NCBI GenBank assembly: GCA_934169725.1
Contig: CAKPOF010000002.1
Location: 1-64,000, forward strand
Source of the DNA: an uncultured Clostridia bacterium
GTDB lineage: Bacteria; Bacillota; Clostridia; TANB77; CAG-508
Reading direction: 5' to 3'
DNA: 64,000 bases
In this document: positions 8,601 through 15,527 of the stretch, one piece after another
How the letters are laid out: each line of letters opens with the position of its first letter
Position numbering within the stretch: position 1 is the first letter of the stretch
Program-made: the position numbers and the translations under genes
Notes under the pieces: generated by a model
The model's database searches: none
What the model saw: only the letters and a program-made list of their open reading frames with translations
Told to the model about the DNA's origin: nothing

Positions 8601-10428
8601 ATTTTTTAATATTGATTCAAGAGAAAGTAATTATTCGAATTTGAGAAATTTAATGACTAATTACATAATGCTTTATTTAGTAAATGGAGATCAAATAGAA
8701 ATTTACAAAGAAATAAAATGCTTAATGTTCTCTTATGGAAGTTATAGAGATATTCAAATATGGGAATTAATCGATATTTATGATAGATTAAAAGAAGAAA
8801 AATTGTTAGATAAAGAAAAGTTTTTAAAATTATATACAATAGCATATAATGCGATTGAAAGAATGGATAGAGCTAAAGATGTTTGGCACATTTTAAATGA
8901 ATTGCTAGAAAAGTATGCAAAAGATTTTTCTGCAGAAGAAGCTATGAAAATATTCTTTTATACTATGGAAATAAGCTATAATGGTATAAGAGATGAAGAT
9001 ATTTTATTTTCTGAAATATATGAAAATATCAAACTTAAAGATTATAAAAAAAATAAGTTTTTATATTATTATTGGAGGTATATATCTGGCAATATTCAAT
9101 ATTCTATAAATAATAGAAATAGTTATTTAAAAAGTTGTATAAAATTTGCTACAAATAAGCAATATAACTATATAAAGAAAGAAATTATAGAAAATATCAA
9201 AATAAACCAAGATGATATTATTGAAGGAGAAATAGAAAAGGTTATAAATAATAAGAAGAAGTTTATGGAATATGAGAAAAATGAAGAAAAAAATGAAAAA
9301 GAGAAAAAAAGAGATTATATCTATATTGACAATTTTAATGATTTTATTTCAAAGATTAATGATACATATCTATCAGTTCATGATATTGCCTATGAATCGA
9401 TATGTAAAATTATTAATTCTTTACCAGAAGAAGAAGAAATCATAAATAAAATTTTAACCATAAAACAATATACATCAATAAACTATATTTATAATATATT
9501 ATTAAAAAATTCTTATAATTTTTCAACTTCCAATAAAAATAAACTAGTTCCCTTTTTAGTAGGATTATATTATAGAGGAAATGGTAATGTTACTAATATG
9601 GAAAATGATGAAATTTATGAAAAATGTATAGCAATGGATAGAGATATGGCAGAAAAAGTTTTAAAAAAATATTTTAAAAAAGATGAAGAATATCAAATTG
9701 GAAATAAAGCTGGAAAATTATATAAATATTTGATAAAAAAAGAACATATCTCATGTGTATATGAAAATTTAATTACCATGTATAATGAAAGATTACCTCA
9801 ATTAATAGATTTTACAAATGACTATTATAGCAACTATAACCTAGGAGATAAAAACGACATCCTTTTAAATTATTTTATGTTAAAATTAAAAGAAAATGAA
9901 AGACGTTTTCCATCAACTGTAGATGAACTATTATTTGTTAATTTATATGATGTAAAATGTAATAAAAATTTTTTTATAAAAAATGATAAGGCTATTTTCT
10001 TGGCACTTACTGTGTATGCGATATATTTATCTGATCTTTGGCTTATGAAAAATTCTTTTTTGAATTGGAATAGATTAACAGAAAAGAATATTATTGTATG
10101 TGAAATAAATCAAAATAAAACTTCAATAAATATGAATATGGAAAATTGTACAAATGCAGTAAAGAAAAAAATCATATCAAATCCTAGAGGATTATTAGCA
10201 ATGAATGGATATGAATCCTATAAATATGTGTCTAATATGTTTCAATTATTTGATATTTATGGAGGAATAGAAGATAGAAATATAATAAAAAGAGAATATA
10301 AAATTGGTAGAAATGGTAGAATAAAATATCTTATGGTAAAGCAGCAAAATAATAATAAATTAAAAAAGTTAGCAGAAATACAAAATATTTATAAGATAAG
10401 AAGTATGCTGGAAGAATTTTTATTTTAG
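5629..10428 (+). CDS. Avs-like STAND NTPase with N-terminal Cap4/DUF4297-type nuclease
   Basis: 1,599 residues. The N-terminal domain has FQDAF, then DD (50-51) and EIQIK (E62, Q64, K66), matching the D...E-x-Q/V-x-K core of Cap4/DUF4297 dsDNA endonucleases. A STAND-type NTPase follows: Walker A GAPGVGKS (294-301), Walker B LLLDGID (D382) and a sensor-like strand ILISQP about 50 residues later. Residues about 560-1599 are a very long helical region without recognised repeats, the expected place for target recognition. Length and order match antiviral STAND (Avs) proteins, which bind a conserved phage protein and then activate the effector. GGAGG lies upstream. Last gene of the island, followed by a hairpin. 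Which Avs clade it belongs to cannot be told by eye. Confidence 0.75.
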   Translation: MNNSKERGYIFQDAFSSYIISDYINRILNGEYIDTRVVLDKKSNIEDKFDDLKIIEKDIVKEIQIKYSETKEILDWSDFKNASSDYNLYQFINSYKGSKNNKNILIIRNTSGNISMELEKKLLKKDSKGFFLQSRLYKIKNEEEIINELFDCRIIKSNKERKQPFKNITKDDIKDFIDNFIIEVTNQGLENDDFGNLILNSFDSGVIGYAKGTNQSIYNTLLNTIRTYRAEDNYVEKQINEISNEIMKALGLEEYLSPVSNKMEIDELLELRRSDDINNIINLLKENNLLHIYGAPGVGKSWLSKQLKDKIEENSLITTYYFYFNRNDEERSKRIKEINFLTTLNYNLQKKHGFNINLFNNDINSIIDQANKDDKIHYLLLDGIDHIEREDTDQKIVIKELLKSLTQIANSTEKMKIILISQPIDEIDVKCKYEIKNFHIEETKIIVEKFCKKYDLDINISIEEIHKKTNGNPLLINYLMREYMNKGNIPANDFDTLDEYYDYIFEGLQFYLYMYFAILQFPVTANELAELSKTNYTEVNNEIGKIKNVLTKNERNEYMIFHESLKRYILKNPKIETNLLKNNLIDWLNSLDIYENEKAFNYLPELIVNTNNFLKFNKEYNIDKLINCIFEKGISIKEIEKFNVCCYKIFSLREEFEKIYYIEHFSNILNTYQYEVDLDIFEDYIRILYLRGEKELLEKILYKRGLIKYVNHEQEWEYIRKICIYLLKNNVKLNYENIINIYFENYNKKDLIKIDKLIIPKNEIGIMVNFIKLNSEKKDKILEEIGRNDNRVKATIKKFIEGKLDGYNTKLLEYGVLVPDKKIDIEIIKGKYKKQKYISNIDENILAYFFNNEINKNIEYLNNVWENEYLEIPKFYKLLVSLIEVFTNTELKNNKSKFEEIFDKLNYSDLNFEGNIINSEEELDFLGNLFVKNENNNYIIIKFMEFYEKMKKEKTNRHEGILPFLGSIYKSIVYNIKKNNIKLEIDTLRYLFFNIDSRESNYSNLRNLMTNYIMLYLVNGDQIEIYKEIKCLMFSYGSYRDIQIWELIDIYDRLKEEKLLDKEKFLKLYTIAYNAIERMDRAKDVWHILNELLEKYAKDFSAEEAMKIFFYTMEISYNGIRDEDILFSEIYENIKLKDYKKNKFLYYYWRYISGNIQYSINNRNSYLKSCIKFATNKQYNYIKKEIIENIKINQDDIIEGEIEKVINNKKKFMEYEKNEEKNEKEKKRDYIYIDNFNDFISKINDTYLSVHDIAYESICKIINSLPEEEEIINKILTIKQYTSINYIYNILLKNSYNFSTSNKNKLVPFLVGLYYRGNGNVTNMENDEIYEKCIAMDRDMAEKVLKKYFKKDEEYQIGNKAGKLYKYLIKKEHISCVYENLITMYNERLPQLIDFTNDYYSNYNLGDKNDILLNYFMLKLKENERRFPSTVDELLFVNLYDVKCNKNFFIKNDKAIFLALTVYAIYLSDLWLMKNSFLNWNRLTEKNIIVCEINQNKTSINMNMENCTNAVKKKIISNPRGLLAMNGYESYKYVSNMFQLFDIYGGIEDRNIIKREYKIGRNGRIKYLMVKQQNNNKLKKLAEIQNIYKIRSMLEEFLF

Positions 10429-10505
10429 ATGTAAAATAATTAGAGTATATCCCTTAAAACAAATAATAATGAATTATTAAAATTTTTAAATCAATTATAA
10501 AAGTG

Positions 10506-10530
10506 CAAAGTCTGGATGATTCAGACTTTG
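10506..10530 (+). terminator. Hairpin after the STAND gene
   Basis: CAAAGTCTG (10506-10514) and CAGACTTTG (10522-10530) form a perfect 9-bp stem with a 7-nt loop, 75 bp after the stop. The following TATTATTATCC is only moderately U-rich, so termination is plausible but not ideal. Confidence 0.55.
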
Positions 10531-10562
10531 TATTATTATCCTTCAAAATACAATATAGCTAT

Positions 10563-10711
10563 TTACGGACTATTAACAAATCCAGTTCTATAATATCTTT
10601 CATATTAATGGCAAAGATAGTTCATAAAATTCTTATCAAGCTAAGCTAATTATTTTTGAACATGCTTTTAGATATTCTTAATGTTCAATTTCTGCCATAT
10701 TTAAAGTGCAA
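10563..10711 (-). pseudogene. Decayed partial duplicate of the small gene at 10821-11111
   Basis: Read on the minus strand, the frame ending at 10563 gives LDKNFMNY...YERYYRTGFVN, which aligns with LDDNFLDY...NEKYYRNGFVD of the intact neighbour just upstream. The copy has in-frame stops in place of a Gln (CAA to TAA), a Lys (AAG to TAG) and a Trp codon, and it loses alignment toward its N-terminus. It is therefore a dead tandem copy of the C-terminal half. Nothing else is visible in the 392-bp interval 10429-10820 apart from the two hairpins. Confidence 0.65.
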
Positions 10712-10790
10712 GAAAAAGGCTTAATAGAAAGAATAAATGGTAAGAAAAATGGTGAATGGAAAGTAAATCTATAATTGTATAATAATATAA

Positions 10791-10815
10791 AAAGGCGAGA
10801 ATTAATCTCGCCTTT
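10791..10815 (-). terminator. Rho-independent terminator of the small minus-strand gene
   Basis: AAAGGCGAGA (10791-10800) and TCTCGCCTTT (10806-10815) form a perfect 10-bp stem with a 5-nt loop. On the minus strand it is followed by a T-rich run and lies a few bases past the stop codon at 10821. Confidence 0.85.
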
Positions 10816-10820
10816 TACTA

Positions 10821-11111
10821 TTACTCAAAACAACTCATAACTAACTGAGAACCATCAACAAACCCATTCCTATAATATTTTTCATTCCAATAATCGCAAT
10901 AATCCAAAAAATTATCATCAAGTTTGTGTAATTGCTGTCTAACATATTTCTTATTATACTCAGGTACATTTCTTAAAATATTTTCAGCTATTTCATCAAA
11001 ATAAATCCAATGTTTTTTATCCTCATCAGATTTTAAAGCAGAGATATCTTCATCTCTATAAATAAACCAATCTTTCAAAATATCATCATTAACTTCTCTT
11101 AAATTTTTCAT
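10821..11111 (-). CDS. Small conserved-looking protein of unknown function
   Basis: 96 residues, acidic and aromatic-rich (WFIYRDED, HWIYFDEIAENIL, YWNEKYYRNGF), with no signal peptide, membrane segment or catalytic motif visible. The start is ATG with TGGAGG upstream on the minus strand and it has its own terminator. A decayed partial copy follows it, so the gene has been duplicated locally. The sequence resembles short hypothetical proteins seen in gut Clostridia, but no function is known to me. Confidence 0.75.
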   Translation of the reverse strand: MKNLREVNDDILKDWFIYRDEDISALKSDEDKKHWIYFDEIAENILRNVPEYNKKYVRQQLHKLDDNFLDYCDYWNEKYYRNGFVDGSQLVMSCFE

Positions 11112-11138
11112 AATAAAACCTCCAAAATAATTTTTAAT

Positions 11139-11255
11139 TTTATAGAAGATTGCTGCAAAATTTTAGCAAATAAAATTGGGAAAATTTTGGGAAGAATTGC
11201 TTCAAAAAACATCCTAAAATTGCATAAATATTCAATAAATCAAATCTTCTATAAA
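11139..11255. repeat. 117-bp segment bounded by 13-bp perfect inverted repeats
   Basis: TTTATAGAAGATT (11139-11151) is repeated exactly in inverse at 11243-11255. The enclosed sequence is AT-rich and contains AAAATT-type runs and no reading frame. It lies upstream of both the minus-strand small gene and the plus-strand bile salt hydrolase. It could be a small non-autonomous element or a folded leader of the small gene. Confidence 0.4.
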
Positions 11256-11300
11256 TGGCTAAATACCAACAAAAACTTAAGTTTTCATAAATCTTCAAAA

Positions 11301-11340
11301 GTGCCTTTGCCGGCGCTCATAACCCGAAGGCACAAATCCA
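11301..11340 (+). other. Fragment resembling the anticodon arm of initiator tRNA
   Basis: GCTCATAACCCGAAGG (11315-11330) is identical to the anticodon loop and 3' anticodon stem of bacterial initiator tRNA-Met (CAT anticodon). It is preceded by GCCGG, close to the usual GTCGG, and followed by CAAATCC as in the T-arm, but the T-arm is shortened and no acceptor stem is present. GTGCCTT/AAGGCAC (11301-11307 and 11327-11333) also form a 7-bp stem. It is a gene remnant at most, possibly an old attachment site beside the island. Confidence 0.35.
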
Positions 11341-11370
11341 TTGAACAATTTCTTTAACATATGATATAAT
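11341..11370 (+). promoter_or_regulatory. Promoter of the bile salt hydrolase gene
   Basis: TTGAAC (11341-11346), an 18-bp spacer and TATAAT (11365-11370) lie just upstream of GGAGG and the ATG at 11392. The leader would be only about 15 nt. Confidence 0.6.
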
Positions 11371-11391
11371 ACGAAAAAAAGGAGGAATTTT

Positions 11392-12372
11392 ATGTGTACA
11401 GCTGTAACATACAAAACGAAAGATTTTTATTTTGGAAGAACTTTGGATTACGAATATTCATATAAAGAAGAAATAACAATAACACCAAGAAATTATAATT
11501 TTAAATTTAGAAATAAAAATGATATAAATCAGCATTATGCTATAATAGGAATGGCGTATATATTAGAGGATTATCCATTATATTATGATGCTATAAATGA
11601 AAAAGGACTAGGAATTGCAGGCCTAAATTTTGTTGGAAATGCATGTTATTATGATGTGAAACCTGATAAAGATAATATAGCGCAATTTGAGTTTATTCCA
11701 TGGATACTTAGTCAATGTGCGAATGTAAGAGAAGTAAGAAATTTATTAAAAAATTTAAACGTAACAAATATTAAATTTAATTCTCAATTACCATTAGCTC
11801 AATTGCATTGGTTGATTTCTGATGAAAATGAGTCTATAACAGTTGAGGCTATTAAGGATGGAATACATGTATATGAAAATCCTGTTGGAGTGTTGACCAA
11901 TAATCCTGGATTTGATAAACAATTATTTGAATTAAATAAGTATATGCATTTATCGCCTAAGAATCCTCAGGATAATTTTTCAAAAGATTTAAATTTGGAA
12001 TATTATAGCAGAGGAATGGGATGTATAGGGCTTCCAGGAGATTTATCTTCACAGTCAAGATTTATCAGGGCATCTTTTGTAAAAATGAATTCAGTTTCAG
12101 GTGAAGGTGAAAGAGAAAGTGTAAGTCAATTTTTTCATATTTTAAATTCTGTTGATCAACCAAGAGGATGCTGTGAGTTAGATGATGGCAAATATGAAAT
12201 AACAATATATACATCTTGTTGTAATGCTACTAAAGGAATTTATTATTATACAACATATAATAATCATCAAATTACTGCAGTAAATATGCGTGAAGAAAAT
12301 TTAGATAGTGATAAACTTATTAGTTATAAATTAATTGATAATGGAGAAGTGAGAATACAAAATAAAAAATAA
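11392..12372 (+). CDS. bsh: Choloylglycine hydrolase (bile salt hydrolase)
   Basis: 326 residues, the normal length for an Ntn-hydrolase of the choloylglycine hydrolase family, which removes glycine or taurine from conjugated bile acids in the cytoplasm. The start MCTAV exposes the catalytic Cys2 after Met removal. FGRTLD (R16, D19), GLNF with its Asn, TNNPGF and SQSRFIRA provide the other expected active-site residues. The GLNFVGNACYY segment is closer to bile salt hydrolases than to penicillin V acylases, although substrate cannot be fixed by eye. Single-gene unit with its own promoter and terminator. It points to a bile-exposed, animal-gut host. Confidence 0.92.
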   Translation: MCTAVTYKTKDFYFGRTLDYEYSYKEEITITPRNYNFKFRNKNDINQHYAIIGMAYILEDYPLYYDAINEKGLGIAGLNFVGNACYYDVKPDKDNIAQFEFIPWILSQCANVREVRNLLKNLNVTNIKFNSQLPLAQLHWLISDENESITVEAIKDGIHVYENPVGVLTNNPGFDKQLFELNKYMHLSPKNPQDNFSKDLNLEYYSRGMGCIGLPGDLSSQSRFIRASFVKMNSVSGEGERESVSQFFHILNSVDQPRGCCELDDGKYEITIYTSCCNATKGIYYYTTYNNHQITAVNMREENLDSDKLISYKLIDNGEVRIQNKK

Positions 12373-12381
12373 ATTTTAATG

Positions 12382-12446
12382 TTGTGAATAATTTTTGCTT
12401 ATTAAATAAAAAGATTAATAAGTTGAAAATGTTCACAACTTTTTTA
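12382..12446 (+). terminator. Terminator after the bile salt hydrolase gene
   Basis: GTTGTGAA (from 12381) pairs with TTCACAAC (12432-12439), and inside it CTTATTAA (12398-12405) pairs with TTAATAAG (12415-12422). The outer stem is followed directly by TTTTTT. Confidence 0.7.
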
Positions 12447-12479
12447 TATAATAGGAAAGTGATACTTTCCTATTATATA
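12445..12479. repeat. Perfect 16-bp inverted repeat (hairpin family member 1)
   Basis: TATATAATAGGAAAGT (12445-12460) and its exact inverse (12464-12479) are separated by GAT. A related hairpin with the shared core ATAATAG-AAAGT lies at 51232-51267. A second small hairpin (AAATTTGC/GCAAATTT) follows near 12495. The rest of the 393-bp gap 12373-12765 holds the promoter and leader of the next gene. Confidence 0.5.
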
Positions 12480-12595
12480 AATATATTGCACAGAAATTTG
12501 CTTTGCAAATTTTACACACAAACAAAGGAGCGGACTTAAAGAAGTTTTTGAGAATATGTTCAAAAAATACAGAAACCTAAAAAATTCGTCAAATA

Positions 12596-12623
12596 TTGAC
12601 AAATTGCAACAATTTGCTATAAT
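12596..12623 (+). promoter_or_regulatory. Consensus sigma-A promoter for the DUF262 gene
   Basis: TTGACA (12596-12601), a 16-bp spacer and TATAAT (12618-12623), all consensus hexamers. The leader of about 135 nt contains an imperfect direct repeat (AACTAAAGAAT...TTTAAATCTAAAA, twice) before AAGGAG and the ATG at 12766. Such a strong promoter suggests constitutive expression. Confidence 0.8.
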
Positions 12624-12765
12624 ATAGTTAGTTTTATAATATAAATTTTATTTATAATTTTTATCTAAGAAATTTAACTAAAGAATATTTAATCTAAAAA
12701 ACTAAAGAATTTAAATCTAAAATAAAATCCCAATTAATAATATAGTTAAAATAAGGAGAAACAAG

Positions 12766-15147
12766 ATGAAAAGTAGAACAAATAAATTAGAGCAAATATA
12801 TAAAAAAAAATTGAAAAGAGAATTAAATAAAAATTCTGTGTATAATTTAATAGAGTTAAATCAAAAAGGAGAGATAAATTATACTCCAGATTATCAGAGA
12901 AATTACATTTGGCGTGTGGCTAAAGCGACGAATTTGATAGAGACAATTTTGATAAATGGCGAAATTCCTCCAATAACTGTTATTAGTGTTCAAGGAGAGA
13001 AAGAGATAATTGATGGAAGGCAAAGATATGAAACTTTATTAAGGTTTTATAATAATAAGTTTAAATTGGTTGAGAATGGTTTACAAAATGAAATATTGAA
13101 AGAATTAAGTGGATGTCGTTACAAAGATTTGCCTATAAATTTAAGAAAAATTTTTGATGAATATAGATTTAAAATTATAGAATATACAGCAGATACAGTT
13201 ATTTCTGAAGAAGATATTGAATTGGTAAAAAGGGATTTGTTTTTAAGAAATAATTATGGTCTTACAGCTTTAAAAAAAGCTGAAATTGCAAGAGCAATGT
13301 ATTTATATGAAACATTAACTCAAAAAATAGAGGAGATTTTTATAAGAGATAAAGATTTTTATGAAAAGTGTAAGGATGTTTTATTACCAGATAATAAAAA
13401 AGATAATGATATTATAGAGGAAAGAGATAAAATCAATTTGTTATTAGTTAATATAAGGGAAATGATTATATCTCAATATATGCCAATTATAAAAGAAAAT
13501 TCTGTAACTTTTGGTGCAAATACAATTAATAAGTATTATCAATGTTTTATAATAAATGGATTAACAGACAAAGAGAAAAAAGAAAAGAAGGATGAATTTG
13601 TAAAGATATTTAATAAATTATATTTAATAAAGGAAAAGTTAAAAAAAGATAAAAATTATTTAAGAGATAATATTTTATTTTTTAAAGCTACATATTGGAT
13701 GTTAGCTATTTTATATAAAGAATATTCAAATATTTTTTATAATTTTAATATTAATCAATTTTGTCATTATGTTGAAGATAGTGGAAAAGAATATTTTGAT
13801 AATTATGAAAATTGGACAGTAACTAGTATAAAAAGTAGATATAATTATATGAAAAATTATATTGAAAAAGAGTTAAAACTTAATATAGATGAGTATATGG
13901 AAGAAATAAAAAATGAAAAAAGAAAAAGATTTGTCAAAAGGAGCAAAAGACCCAAAAACAATGAAATTTGGAACAAAATTGGATCTGAAAAACAGGTTGC
14001 AACTTATATGGATTCAATGAAAATAAGTGAAATAATTAAACTTATAAAAGAAGAAAGGTTTATAATAAGAACTAATTACCAAAGAGGAGAAGTAAAAAGT
14101 AGAAAGAAAGCATCTAGAATAATTGAAAGTATATTATTGGGAGTGAAACTTCCACCAGTATACATTTATGTAAACATAGGAGAAGATGGATTAGAAAGAT
14201 ATACGGTTTTAGATGGACAACAAAGGTTAATAGGTATATTAAAATTTATTGGTGAACAGATAACTGATGAGAAATATAAATTTATAAAGACTTTTAAGAA
14301 TAAATATGCATTATGTGGATTAAAAGATTTTGAAGATTTAAATGGAAAAGTATATGAGGAAGGGGAAAATAGCATTTCTGAATCAAAAAGAAGTTTAATA
14401 AAGGATTATGTATTAGATTTTATTAGAATAAATAAAGAAGGAAATGAAAATTTTAATCCTGTAGATATGTTTTTAAGATTAAATCAAAATCCATGTCCAA
14501 TAGGAAATAATAGTTTTGAATTTTGGAATGCTTATGATAATATCACGAAAGAAATAAAGAAAATAAAGAAAATTGCTAGTTATAGGTTATTTAAACAAAA
14601 TAGTACTAAAATGCAAGAAGCTGAAATGGTGACAACTTTTGCATATATGAATTATAATGAAATAGATTTTTATGATATTAATAAAGTTTTATCTGTATAT
14701 AAAAGTATAAAAAATAAAAATAAAAGAGATGAAAGATATGAAATAAAATTGAAAATAATGAATAAAGAAAAGATTACAAATTATTTAGAAAAAATAAATC
14801 CAAATAGTAAAGATGAAGAAGAGTTTTCTAAATCAATTGATTCTGTAAATGATTTTATTGATAAATTAAATATATTAGCTAAAGAAGGTGATGAACAATT
14901 TTTTAAAATATTTAATCCATATATGAAAAAACCTAGAAGAATAACAAAAAATGATTTTTACATAATATGGTTATTATTACAAGAAATTGATGTACATATT
15001 GTAAAGACATATAGAAATGAATTAATAAAAGACATGGAAGATATTTTCAAATTAATGAAAAATATGCCTGAAAATAAAGACGAAAAATATTTTATTAGTT
15101 ATGTAAAAAATATAGGTGAGAAATATTCAAGACATATGGTAAAATAA
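12766..15147 (+). CDS. Tandem DUF262 (GmrS/ParB-like) protein
   Basis: 793 residues with two DUF262 units. The first has YQRNYIW (about 43-49), a GEIPPI segment and DGRQR (from 83); the second has NYQRG (from 437), LGVKLPPVYIY and LDGQQRL (D483). DUF262 has a ParB-like fold that binds and hydrolyses nucleotides; in GmrSD and related type IV restriction and defence systems it is joined to a DUF1524 HNH nuclease. No DUF1524 HNH motif is visible here; the 200 residues after each unit are helical. A basic linker (EKRKRFVKRSKRP) joins the halves. It has its own promoter and lies near the defence island, so a defence role is likely but inferred. Confidence 0.75.
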   Translation: MKSRTNKLEQIYKKKLKRELNKNSVYNLIELNQKGEINYTPDYQRNYIWRVAKATNLIETILINGEIPPITVISVQGEKEIIDGRQRYETLLRFYNNKFKLVENGLQNEILKELSGCRYKDLPINLRKIFDEYRFKIIEYTADTVISEEDIELVKRDLFLRNNYGLTALKKAEIARAMYLYETLTQKIEEIFIRDKDFYEKCKDVLLPDNKKDNDIIEERDKINLLLVNIREMIISQYMPIIKENSVTFGANTINKYYQCFIINGLTDKEKKEKKDEFVKIFNKLYLIKEKLKKDKNYLRDNILFFKATYWMLAILYKEYSNIFYNFNINQFCHYVEDSGKEYFDNYENWTVTSIKSRYNYMKNYIEKELKLNIDEYMEEIKNEKRKRFVKRSKRPKNNEIWNKIGSEKQVATYMDSMKISEIIKLIKEERFIIRTNYQRGEVKSRKKASRIIESILLGVKLPPVYIYVNIGEDGLERYTVLDGQQRLIGILKFIGEQITDEKYKFIKTFKNKYALCGLKDFEDLNGKVYEEGENSISESKRSLIKDYVLDFIRINKEGNENFNPVDMFLRLNQNPCPIGNNSFEFWNAYDNITKEIKKIKKIASYRLFKQNSTKMQEAEMVTTFAYMNYNEIDFYDINKVLSVYKSIKNKNKRDERYEIKLKIMNKEKITNYLEKINPNSKDEEEFSKSIDSVNDFIDKLNILAKEGDEQFFKIFNPYMKKPRRITKNDFYIIWLLLQEIDVHIVKTYRNELIKDMEDIFKLMKNMPENKDEKYFISYVKNIGEKYSRHMVK

Positions 15148-15171
15148 TTGTTTTAATCTATATGTGAACTT

Positions 15172-15316
15172 AAATTTAATAATATATTGTTTTGAAATAT
15201 CGCGTAAGCGATCAAACGAGCAAATGCAAGTGCGAATTGGAGCAAACTACATATATGTTACTTTAATATGTGGTTTGCGACACCAAGGTATGAAAAAACA
15301 ATATATTATTAAATTT
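15172..15316 (+). repeat. Structured intergenic repeat, copy 1
   Basis: 145 bp bounded by a perfect 22-bp inverted repeat (15172-15193 and 15295-15316). The core reads CGCGTAAGCGATCAAACGA...GTGCGA, then GGAGCAAAC...GTTTGCGACACCAAGGTAT, with a central hairpin GCAAAC/GTTTGC. Same core orientation as copy 4; copies 2 and 3 are inverted. The outer arms have a sequence different from those of the other copies but are exactly complementary here. Confidence 0.85.
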
Positions 15317-15390
15317 TTATAAGTTAAATATTTTGAGCTGTGAATTGTAACATTAAGTTTGAATTTTAGATATTTTATTTCAAAAAATTA

Positions 15391-15419
15391 TTGACATTTT
15401 TTGTAAAATGAGATATATT
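15391..15419 (+). promoter_or_regulatory. Promoter of the yifB-dprA-yraN cluster
   Basis: TTGACA (15391-15396), a 17-bp spacer and TATATT (15414-15419), about 110 bp upstream of the yifB start. The remaining part of the 380-bp gap 15148-15527 is the repeat and AT-rich sequence without a gene. Confidence 0.7.
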
Positions 15420-15527
15420 ATGTAAAAATTATTTCAAGTATTTTTAATCTTATATAAAATAAATCACAAAATTTTTTAATTTTATTCGACTATTATTCAA
15501 TTAAATTATATAAGTAGAAAGGATTTT

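Noticed and set aside
1..12000. Complete prophage or integrative element
   Set aside because: No integrase, relaxase, capsid or terminase gene is seen; only a possible tRNA fragment hints at integration.
15172..15316. Structured repeat as an ordinary terminator
   Set aside because: Copies 2 and 4 lie between divergent promoters, and the conserved core would not be needed for termination.
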